From: Cornus controversa
Taxonomy: Eukaryota > Streptophyta > Magnoliopsida > Cornales > Cornaceae
Length of the DNA stretch: 64,000 nucleotides
Assembly (NCBI GenBank): GCA_026545225.1
Contig: CM048845.1
Coordinates: 54,970,033-55,034,032, forward strand
Reading direction: 5' to 3'
Of this stretch, positions 1 to 10,096 are shown piece by piece (the first letter of the stretch is position 1; the number at the start of each line of letters is the position of its first letter). The position numbers and the translations under genes were made by a program. The notes beneath the pieces are model-generated. The model was not told where the DNA came from. It was given only the letters and a program-made list of their open reading frames with translations, and made no database searches.

Positions 1-705
1 GAAACACTAGAAAAATGCAATTAAGGAAACTTGACATAGGCTTTTCCCTGAGATAAGGGCACGAAATATTCAACAATCACTGGGCCAACTAGTCTTTTTG
101 ACATTTGCAGATATCTTTATTTTATACACATATAGACATCCTCACTCACTCAAGAAACAAACACACATGGAAATACTGTGTGTGTTGAATGCCAGTGTAT
201 GAGCTGTTCCTCTCGAAAACCTACTCCTTTGCGTTCTCACCCAATACTCTGGTTACTGGAAGGGAACATATTTGATCAGCAAAATGCTATATCTGTCGTG
301 TGTGTGTCTAGATGCCTCATCCAAGAATCCTTGGTCTCACACCATTAAATCCTATATCTAAATTGCATGACTTGACTCAACTCAACTCAACCAAGCCTTT
401 TCCAATACTATTTTGGGGTCAACTATATGAATCATGTTTCACTAATGCACTCGATCGAACATCATAAACTCAGTCATACCACATTCAAACATATCTTTCC
501 CTACATCTAAATTACAAGTTACTTGTAATTTATAGCATGCTTATGAAAATTGCACACAACCCAAAATATTGCTCTGCTTTATACGATAACCACATCAATT
601 CAAATAACTCGGAAACATAATGATCTTAGCAGAAAGAAAACACAAAATAAAATCAACATACATATATATATACATAAATACATATATATGTGTGATTGAG
701 ATTAC
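1..705 (-). other. Probable intron 1 of the kinase gene
   Basis: No open frame resembling kinase subdomains II-XI is visible here on the minus strand. The stretch is AT-rich with TA-rich simple sequence near 655-690. It begins right after the splice donor of the first coding exon, so it is interpreted as intron that runs off the left edge. Confidence 0.5.
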
Positions 706-864
706 CAGATCACAGTTGTCCCGTTCAAAATCAAAAATTTTGATGGCAACAATCTCGTTGAGCGGAATGCATAGGGCACGATGAACCGCCGCGCTAACAC
801 CCTGCCCTACCTCTTCATACAGAGTATAAAACTCAGCTCCTATTGGAAACTTCTTCTTCTCCAT
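706..864 (-). CDS. Ste20/SPS1-type Ser/Thr kinase (BLUS1-like), first coding exon
   Basis: The 53 codons from the ATG at 864 read as the start of a plant Ste20/GCK-like kinase. They contain the glycine-rich ATP loop (GQGVSAAV, residues about 21-28) and the beta-3 lysine motif VAIKIFDFER. The exon ends at the last base of the codon for L in DNCDL, followed by a GT donor (GTAATC at 705-700), so the open frame that continues past 706 is intron. Plant homologues have several hundred residues; the remaining exons must lie to the left. I could not place another exon within 1-705, so that stretch is read as intron 1. The family acts as cytosolic or membrane-associated signalling kinases; BLUS1 acts in guard-cell blue-light signalling. 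Family assignment is good. Orthology to BLUS1 itself is only an inference from the N-terminus. Confidence 0.85.
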
Positions 865-1440
865 TTTTCAGAGCCTCGTCTTCTTCTTCGTTTCGCTACA
901 AATTTGCCGCTACTGAACGTCAAACGACATACAAATGCAGCTCGCAGACGATCTACGGATCCAAATTTTCTGCACGTAAAAGCACGCAAAGACAATCGAT
1001 CAGATTCGAAAGCAAGCAAAATCCGAGAAATCGCTCAGGTGAAAATTATCAGGAGAATAGAAAACATACAGGAATCGAGTTTTTATCCATTGTTTGATAG
1101 ATTAATAGGTGCACAATATCGTAACGAAAGCAATCAAATTCAGGTTTTCAACATATGGATATTTTATTATATGAAATACATATATAGAGAGAGAGAAGTT
1201 TAGAAAGAGAAACAGAGAAGTGAAAAGAAAGAAAAGCTTAGAGCGGCATTGATGATGATGACGATGACGATGACGACAAGAGTTTGTTCTCCTCTTTCTC
1301 GTGAGAAAAAAGAGAAGCTAGAGAGAGAAAGAGAGAGTGTAGAGAGAGAAAGCGCGCCTCTCGGATCGCCGCTCGAACGGGAAACGTTTGTATGCAGGAA
1401 TCCCGCCACTTGTTATGTGAAATTTCTTCCCATATACTAA
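865..1440 (-). promoter_or_regulatory. Probable 5' leader of the kinase gene
   Basis: On the minus strand this region is pyrimidine-rich: the plus strand shows GA runs around 1188-1345, so the transcript would carry CT runs, as is common in plant 5' UTRs. A TGCAG acceptor-like site at about 971-980 could mark a leader intron. Small plus-strand open frames (781-1203 and others) show no protein similarity that I recognise. Confidence 0.4.
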
Positions 1441-1475
1441 TATATATGTGTATATATATATATTTGTGAGTTTAT

Positions 1476-1557
1476 GTATATAAAGGTCTCTTATACTCTT
1501 TACCATCCTTTTAAGAGTCCAATTTCCCCAACCGACTGACATGTGATATGCACGTGT
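1476..1557 (-). promoter_or_regulatory. Putative promoter: TATA-like element and ABRE/G-box
   Basis: Read on the minus strand, a TTTATATAC element lies at about 1484-1476, and a G-box CACGTG lies at 1551-1556 about 70 bp upstream. The plus-strand context GCACGTGTCGG contains ACGTGTC, the abscisic-acid response element consensus. An ABRE would fit a stress or guard-cell kinase, but function is inferred from motif only. Confidence 0.35.
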
Positions 1558-1564
1558 CGGCACT

Positions 1565-2407
1565 TTTGGGCAAAAAGGTCCTAGACTCCTAGCCCTATGG
1601 GGGATAAAGGTCTTTCCAGTGACAGTGCGGTGATGAGTTATTTGGAAACAGCCAATCGTGAGGTATGAAACAATGATATTTTTTTTTAGTAGAAAGTCTT
1701 AGTGATTACGTGGCGAATTTTTATTGGGTTTGGTGATCTCTGCTTATCTGCCAGCGACTGATACATAAAAAAGGTAGGGGCAGAAAGGCCTGAACTGTTT
1801 CTATTTTTAAGGTTGTGACTTCGTAAAATACCCGAAAAAGCGAAACGCCTACTTCGAATTCTATTCCACGCGCATATTACTGCACGCGCGTTTATATCTT
1901 CTTTGAAAGCCAAAGTGTTACTCTGAAATAAATGATGAGCAAAAATAGGAGAAATTATCAGATAAGTTAGTTCAATTCAATCCAAATTTATTTTCAGGTT
2001 TCAATATAATATTTTATTAAATATTTATAGATCCAATTTTCTTAATTGTAAAGTCCCAATTAGGAGAGATTATTAAGTAATTTTAAGATTGTGGTCTAGG
2101 TCAATAACACCACATGCACATATATGTTCTCATTTATCCCAACATTTATTGTGATGACTCGAACAAGTGGGCCCGGAACTATATAATAATTTTTTTTAAT
2201 TAAACTAGACTCCACATAATATGGACGGCCTAATAATTTCTTCAAAAATGGGAGTGAGATTAACAAAGATTAGGAGTGGGATCCCAAGACTTGGACCATT
2301 ATTTTATGGTTTCATTAATAGGATGGAATTCACTAATACATATAAGCTTCTCATAATTAGAGTGATTAGAGAAAAATTATACAATACTCCAAATATTCCA
2401 AGAGTAT
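1565..2407. other. Intergenic, no gene recognised
   Basis: AT-rich sequence without a convincing coding frame. The short open frames at 1686-1913 (minus) and 2221-2418 (plus) have no recognisable domain. Confidence 0.5.
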
Positions 2408-2486
2408 TGATGATGTGACATTCCAGACAAGTGTAAGTCTTCCGACAAGTGTAAGTCCTACACTTGTCGGGAATGTCACATCATCA
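2408..2486. repeat. 79-bp perfect-armed foldback (hairpin)
   Basis: The outer arms TGATGATGTGACATTCC (2408-2424) and its exact reverse complement (2470-2486) enclose a second perfect 12-bp stem (CCGACAAGTGTA at 2442-2453 against 2459-2470) with a 5-base loop. The motif GACAAGTGTAAGTC is also directly repeated at 2426-2439 and 2444-2457. It could be a small foldback/MITE remnant or a hairpin-forming RNA locus. Confidence 0.7.
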
Positions 2487-2489
2487 TCC

Positions 2490-3353
2490 GTATCTCTGGG
2501 GCTCTGGGCTTACACTAGGATGATTATGATGTGCAAATGAGATAATGAAAAGAAATATCAATAAGAAGGAGATAAAGATATAAAAAAACTAAAAAAATCC
2601 GAAAAGGTAAAAATTAATGTTAAATCTTTTTTTGATAAAGATGAGGAGTTGCTAATCCTAATCTTCTGCCCAAAAATCAAAGAATTTAAAGGGTTTGGGA
2701 ATCTAGGAATCCTCACTAGTGAAATTTGATATTAATATCCAAAGTTAAATTTATATATTTATTTGAATGAAATTTATTGTTATATATATATATATATATC
2801 AGTGCTTAAAATTAACTAAGACTGCGCTTAAAATGAAAAGTGGTTTAAGAAAAAGGAAGACATTGTTCAATAAAGTATATATGAAACAGAGATGGTACTG
2901 AATATTGTTCGTTTCTTGGTTGTTTGGAGTGTAACAAACCTAGCTGTCCAATCATTTAAAATTAAGATAAATCCAGTTCCAGTATGTACTGAGAATGAAA
3001 ACTGAACTACTTCACAACAGAATAAGAATTTCCAAATGAATCTAAATCATATTATCTGTAACCCATCCCAAGAATCTCTGTATAACCGATCTAATCGGAT
3101 TGCTTTACCATTTCCTAACTGAATACTGTTTTAAGCCCCAAAGTAAGTAAGAGGCTTGCTTGAAAAGATAATCCTTGCTGTTCACAACTTGCTAATCCTT
3201 GCTGTTCTCAATCCCATAAAACAAAACAACTATGGAAATAACAAGTTTGTTTTTATTTGGAAATGGAGTGGGAAAACAGTGCTTCCACACATATTACAGC
3301 ATTTACCTAAATCCACTTGCAAAAGGACACACGTTTCAGTTGCTAACTGGCGC

Positions 3354-3385
<32 letters not shown>

Positions 3386-3469
3386 AGCAAGTCAGAAATT
3401 TCAACACATAACAAGCATATTACCATATACATAGACATACTATAGTGTCCAGACTGGGACTTGGGACAT
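2490..3469. other. SERINC 3' flank, probably including its 3' UTR
   Basis: No coding region is recognised. The part just left of the SERINC stop (3470) should hold its 3' UTR. A TA-type microsatellite lies near 2780-2800. Confidence 0.45.
3352..3387. repeat. (AT)n palindrome
   Basis: A self-complementary AT run bounded by GCTATAT and ATATAGC. It can fold into a cruciform and lies about 85 bp downstream of the SERINC stop codon. Confidence 0.75.
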
Positions 3470-3756
3470 TCAGAACTCCCTTTCTGGGAATAGATGGGGG
3501 GCAACAAGTGACCAGAGGAACAAAGCTGCAGTTGCCCATCCGGTTGCGATTCGGACCCACACAGATGGCCATCCCACGTCCACTAAATTCCCACTCTCCC
3601 CAACTGAGGTAGACCACCCTGTAAGAAGCATTGCCGAGTACATGCTAGCAAGGGAGAAGATGAGGTGGAAGAAGGAATATGAATATGTAACTGGCTTAGC
3701 TTTTTCTCTCTCTTCCTGCTCCTCTGCCTTGTCCACCGGAAGCAAAGGCTTCCCAC
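3470..3756 (-). CDS. SERINC exon 6 with stop codon
   Basis: 287 nt encoding GKPLLPVDKAEEQEE, a charged linker, then KPVTYSYSFFHLIFSL, STSVGESGNLVDVGW and the C-terminal LFPEREF. The acceptor is GAAG at 3760-3757, chosen because it joins SPRAG to GKPLLP as in homologues. Confidence 0.92.
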
Positions 3757-6700
3757 CTTCATCAGGAAAATCAGGATGTCAGAATGATCAGATTTATACC
3801 ATCCATACTAGATAGGACACAATGTTGAATAGCCAAAATGCAAATGTTAAAATGGAAACAATTCTAAGATTGCTGAAGTAATACCCATTAAAAATAATAT
3901 GAGAAAATCAATTAAGATAGTTTAACCATGTACAGCAAATATTAATAATTACATCAATGAAAAAAAATGACGCGGTTGAAGGTAGTATCTAATTTAATTG
4001 AAGGTATGACCTCAAGTGTGGAATGGCAAAACAAGATTCAAGTTGCCAGCTCCAAGTAATTGGAACAAAGCTTTGATGAATTGAGTTGAGTTGAATTGCA
4101 AGATGGAGTATAACAAATATATTTTATGATTTTAATCCACTTTTGCCAGAAACACCCACTTTACTGTATGTATCTTCCAAAAACTAAATATCAAAAATGC
4201 CCAAGGATATTGCCAAAAGAGATGAAAAAAGTGAGAAATCTCACAGAATAAGTTCTGAAAACTAATAGTTCCTTGCACAATAAATTCCAACAGCGATTTT
4301 CGGGTATTGAAATACCAAAAAATTTCTCTCAACATAGAACAATTTATCTCGAAACATACATTCTCGAGAAAATACATTCTTAACATATTTCTAGACATTT
4401 TCTTTGAGTAACATGACAAGAATATCATAACCAAACATCCCTCATCAGTTAAGGTGAACACTGACCTGCACGAGGTGAGTCAGGTGGGGAGAGCAAAGTT
4501 GTAGAAGAACCAGCACGGACTGCAGAATAGACAACCGATAGAATAGTTGTAAGCAGCCCCACGGTAAGCGTCCCAGTCGAAACAGCTTTAGAATGCTTGT
4601 GAAGTCCATTGCACTCGAATTCCCTTGGTTCACTGGCAAGTCCACTATAGCAGAGGTATGTGCAGTACAAAGATATAACTGAAGCTGGCAAAATGCTGCC
4701 ACCAACCTGTTTTACATCAATAAAAAAGCAGAGTGACGTGCACATTATTTACCATCTATAAGGTTCAATCAACAGAGTAATTACCCAATCAAAAAGAACT
4801 ACAAGTAATAAGCATAAACAAATGAAGAAATGCAGCTAAATGGAAAGAATCGTGTCGATACATGACAAAACTGGACTTCTTCTTTATTTGGCTAGCAACC
4901 ACCAAGTCCAGGGGGGACATACATAGATCAAAACAATTTTGATGGAATTCCTCACAAACCAGGTTGTCTTAGTACTGGAGACTCTTGAAGGAAACAATAC
5001 AAATGAGTTGCATTACCCAGTAAATATTAACAGGATCCAATGGCCAAAATCCAACTGTGGAACAGATAAAAGACCATAGATGCATGGAATAGTTATATAG
5101 GATGAGCGTCTGAACATTCAAGGTACATAATTCCTTGTATATACAAATCAATTCAAACTACATGTTCAAGCTTGGCTCATTAGCAACATGCTTAAGCATA
5201 TTATTTAGGTTAGTCAATCGAAGCTTGACCTAACTTCTGGAAAAATAAAATAAAATAATAATAATCGAAGCTAGACCTTAAATCCAGGCTCATCAATTCA
5301 AATGAGGCCAGCTTGAATAGTTTGTTTTGAGCTGGCTCAATAAGGTTCATTATTTAGTAATGTTAGGACTGATCTGTCGATTGATCGAAGTGCCCTGTGC
5401 ACTTACTTAGTAAATTTTCATATTTAGCAAGTTACCGAGAACACTTTTATGCAATTCAATTAGATTTTTCCAAAATAAAAAACATGTAAACATGAACCCT
5501 AATGTATGTTGAAGCTTGAAATCAAACTTTGACCTTGACCAAGAGGTAACTAACTTGACACTACTAAAATTCTAGCTAGACAAAAACAAAACAAAATTTA
5601 CACACTAGTTTTGATCCACGAAATATCCCTACGCAAGTCCTATTGACCTAACACCCCTAATTATTTACTCAATTTTTTAGTGGATCCAAGTATCCAACCA
5701 TGACATAAACAGAAAGCATAACAGTACATACACCCAATCCTACTCTAAGGAAGGAATGACCTAATATCATCATCAGACTAGCTTTTGTCAAACCACAGCC
5801 ATAGGCCGATATCAATATCATTGTACATTTACAAGATTAAAATCAAAGCCTTGACTGACCAAAAGGACAGTTTAAAAATATAGTCACATCATCCATGCTT
5901 ATATCATGAATGATGGGGAAAAATAATTAATAAGCACTTTATTCTTCGCTAATGACCATTCATTGTCATCCAGTCCTAGCTGTTAAGAATTGGAATCATG
6001 GATTCACTTTTCTCAATCCATCCTGTGTAAATCTATTTCCTTCAATCAGATATTTTTGTCAATGAGTACAGTATGCATATGTGGGAAGATGAAATTGACC
6101 AAAAATGTTAGTGGTTGGCAACAATAAAAGGAATAAAAGAATAGAAACTTACAGCTGGATGCAGCGTCACTATAGTGAAAACGAACACAAAAATCAGTGT
6201 CATGACAATAAAGAAGGTATTGAGCCCACAGTCATGTCCAGATGGGGTAAACAAATAGAAGAGAAGTCCAGAGAATAAAAATGTTGCCAGATAGCACACA
6301 AGTGAAACAACTAGCAATGCAATGTACCTGCATAATTTAAGAATGTGAGAGAAACTAGATTAGGCATGCCAAGAATAACAACTATAGATTATCTGAAGCC
6401 GATTAAAAGAAATACTGAGTAACAATGGCTATAACTAACCAGAACTGCTCATCATATCTAACCCATTTGTCATTCCATCCATGAACAAAATCCAACAAAA
6501 GCACAACTTGAACAAGAAGAAACAATCCTGAGCCAAACTTTGATGTTGTCTCTGCATTTATAAAAGGAACTGTAAGCTTAGCTCTTCTTTTCTTTTTTCC
6601 TTCCATTTGTTTAGTACGTAAATGTAAACTTACTTGATCTAATAAAGAAAGAAACATTCAAAAAATGAATTTTAAGAAAAAGAAAAAAAAAATTTGGTGG

Positions 6701-9700
6701 GAATACAAATCTAAATCCAATCTTGCAGCGGGGGAAATCTTGCCAAGTTTACAGGAGATGCACAACTATTTATATGAAGCAGTGCACTGGAGGTTCAAGC
6801 TGATGTATTCTCTTAGCAAATGAAACCCCACAAAACATATTATCCTGTTACTAATCTTTAGGAGCCAATGCTCTTCTTCACTCCCAAGAGTTGCTGATAA
6901 AAGTCTCCTCCCAATTAAACCATGCTCAAGCTATTAGGTCAATAGCATTTAGGTTGACAAATTTTGTACAAAACAGAGCCAGTAATTTTTTTTTTCAGTT
7001 TGTTTATATCCTTTTAAAATTAGTTGAGTTAGTTGAGTTGCCTCAATCCAAGGTTATATTGGAGATTTCAAAGACTCAGCAAGTATGTAACGGTAAATTC
7101 AACTCTCAAACGTGCACTCAACAAATTAGGATTTCATGTTTATGCATTCTCATCATTATTCATGTTAAGGGTTCATCATATAAACATATTTTGATCAAAC
7201 AAGTATTGACTGCATATAAACCATGTTGAATTGAAAATTCCAGAAAACCCAAACTGCATGTACGATCGATCAAACTTGATCTTAGATTGATTGAACTGTG
7301 CGGATTGCAGTTTTCAAAACGGTTTTAAACTCTTAAACCCTAATTCTTTTCAGCCTCAAAGGTCAATATTAAGGCCTCTATGTTCTCAAAAAAAAAAAAA
7401 ATACACCAAGAAAGGAATTATTAGAGCATCTTGAGTGCATTCTAGCAATAAATTGCTAGAACTTTTGTTTCTTTCATTCGTCGTCAAGCATCCAGATGGT
7501 GATTTTCTAGTAAGTGTTGATCAACTTCAATAGAAGTGCATCAAGAAGTTCAATACACAACTACAGTGTTGAGAAACAAGTCCCCAATCACGAATCACCA
7601 AATATTACGATGTGATGATAACTAAACAAGCACGAATAAATTTGCAAGAACACACTAAGAATAATACGTGGTTCGGCTAAACAAGCCTACGTCCACGGAG
7701 AGCCTGATTTCACTATATAAATTGTAACAATACAAGTTGAAGAATTGTATCAAGAGTACACTCAACTCTCAACCCTTAACTCTTGTACACCTAATCTTAC
7801 TCAAAAGAAAATCACAAATTCTAAACAAGAATTCTCTCTCTAAGTGTCCTCAATAACAATGAGAGTATTACCTCCACGCAAGAGTTGCCAACTCAAAACA
7901 ATGAGAGTGACCTCTCAAATACAATGAGAGTATTGCCTTTTTTCTTCTCACTTACCTCAACCTATAACATAGATAACTATTTATAGAGCCCAAAACCCAA
8001 CTCCTTGGTGGACTAACAAATCTCCCCCTTGGCAAAAATTTTAACAAGTCTTCAATACACGAAAGTCCCCTCAGCAAATTCACAAACGATCCATCAGCCT
8101 TTCAAACTCTAGCTACATAACCCGAATCAAGTATGAAACAATACTCCCCTTGATCTACACGGCCAATGTATTCATGCAGCTGTATCAAGTCAACATTATC
8201 AAGTGACTTTGGAAGGGGGCTTCGATATAACCCTTCTCCAAGCTGGAACTTTCATCTCACCCACATCTGTCTGGAAACGTGCAACCCGTGTCTTCGATAA
8301 ATCAAACAAAACACGTCTCAAGATCTTGTTACCATGTGCACCCCGTTTCCTATCCGCAATGGAAGTCTGAGTACTATTGGCACTCCCCACCAAACAATAC
8401 AAACCTCCACTTTGCTCTCCTCGCACTAATACCATGCAGCCCTTGGTGATCTTCATAACTCCCCCTGCAATGGAGCACTTGCAACCCATAAAGTCCAACC
8501 GGCTCAAGGAAATTAAATTACACCACAACTTGGGTGAATTTAAAAATCACTCATGTTGAGTAAGAGCGTCACCTTTGTAAATTGTAAGAACATCCCCAAT
8601 ACAAAGTTGAATAATGCTGACACACCTTGACTCTATATGTTGCCAATCATCAACTAACATATTTTCCGGCTTTCATCCTTCGCCTTCAAAGCCCGTGGTA
8701 AGCCTTGTTGAACTAGGATGTCCTTCACCCTCTTTTGCCATAAGGTAAAGTTACCATTACTATCAAATCTCTCTACCTTGTATTGTGTATCAATATTACC
8801 GGCCATGATTGTCACAAGTGCCCAAGATGAACAACATCCGTATTATAAAGAAAAAATATAGACAAGATTTTTATCAAGCACCTTATGTGCACCTTGAAGC
8901 TCTGATACCAATTTGTTGAGAAACAAGTCCCCAATCACGAACCACCAAATATTACGACGTGATGATAAGTAAACAAGCACGAAGAAATTTGTAAGAATTA
9001 TACGTGGTTCGGCTAAACAAGCCTACATCCACGGAGAGCCCGATTTTACTATATAGATTGTAACAGTACAAGTTGAAGAATTGTATCAAGAGTCAATCAA
9101 CTCTCAACCCTTAACCCTTGTACACCCAATCTCACTCAAAAGAAAATCACAAATTCTAAACAAGAATTCTCTCTCTAAGTGTCCTCTCAATAACAATGAG
9201 AGTATTACCTCTACGCAAGAGTTACCCTCTCAAAAAAATGAGAGTGACCTCTCAAATATAATGAAAGTATTTTCTCTTTTCTTCTCACTTATCTCAACCT
9301 ATAACATAGGTAACTATTTATAGAGCCCAAAACCCAATTCCTTGGTGGACAAGGATTACAATTCCTTAGCGCCCAAGACTTGCCTAAGAAATACTTTCCT
9401 TCCTTGAAACCAAGACTTGTCTACGAAGAAATTACCTAATAAGATACAATTCTATAATGGAAACCTAATCACAATAGGAATTTGAGCCAACCTAACATAC
9501 AACATACAAGCTTAGACAACTAACACAGGAGATCAATCACGAGCTCCAAAGAAAATTGTGTGAAGCGGACTCGTAGATCGACAACAACAGAGTTTGAGGA
9601 GGAACATTAAGCGCGAGTCCAGATCTGAGGTAATTTAGGTGATTCTAGGGTTTAGAATCTATTAGCAGGCTTTTTATATGACTAAACTAGGTCTCTTGGT

Positions 9701-10051
9701 CTTTTCCCTTGGTTTTCCATGTAAAATTTGGTGTCCTTGTGCAGGATGCTTTTTATATTTCCGCACTATGATGATTTTTACATGCTTATTTGGTTAAATT
9801 TAAATTTCAATTTATTCAAGTAAGTCGTGGGGTGTTGAGTACTCTGACGTATTAGGCTAAAATGTGAGTCCTATCCCTCATAGCCAACCAGGAGATGAAT
9901 TCTGTCCACAAACTTGATGTCCAACAAACATTAACAAGCCCACCAACATACGACGGGTCAATAAGATTCCTTATCAATATCAACTCAATTCATGTCTCCT
10001 TTTTTATTGGTTGTTCTAACAAGCCTCTTTTCAGTAAATACTCGAACACCA

Positions 10052-10096
<45 letters not shown>

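Larger units (their letters stand above)
7567..9525 (-). mobile_element. Internally deleted Ty1/copia retrotransposon in SERINC intron 2
   Basis: Two direct repeats starting TGTTGAGAAACAAG (7567 and 8914) are the LTRs of a minus-oriented element. Next to the right LTR is a primer-binding site reading TGGTATCAGAGC on the minus strand (8910-8899), complementary to initiator tRNA-Met. Next to the left LTR is a polypurine tract GCCAAGGGGGAGATT (8033-8019). The internal part is only about 0.9 kb and keeps a gag start and a GAG-pre-integrase fragment, so the element is not autonomous. The right end is uncertain: an ACA end at 9497 gives near-matching flanks TACAG/TACAA, while a second ACA end lies at 9525. 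Confidence 0.85.

Noticed and set aside
781..1203. 140-codon plus-strand frame overlapping the kinase first exon
   Set aside because: It is antisense to a well-supported exon and leader, and has no domain.
4969..5151. 60-codon minus-strand frame in SERINC intron 4 as an extra exon
   Set aside because: The flanking exons join in frame without it, and it does not resemble SERINC sequence.
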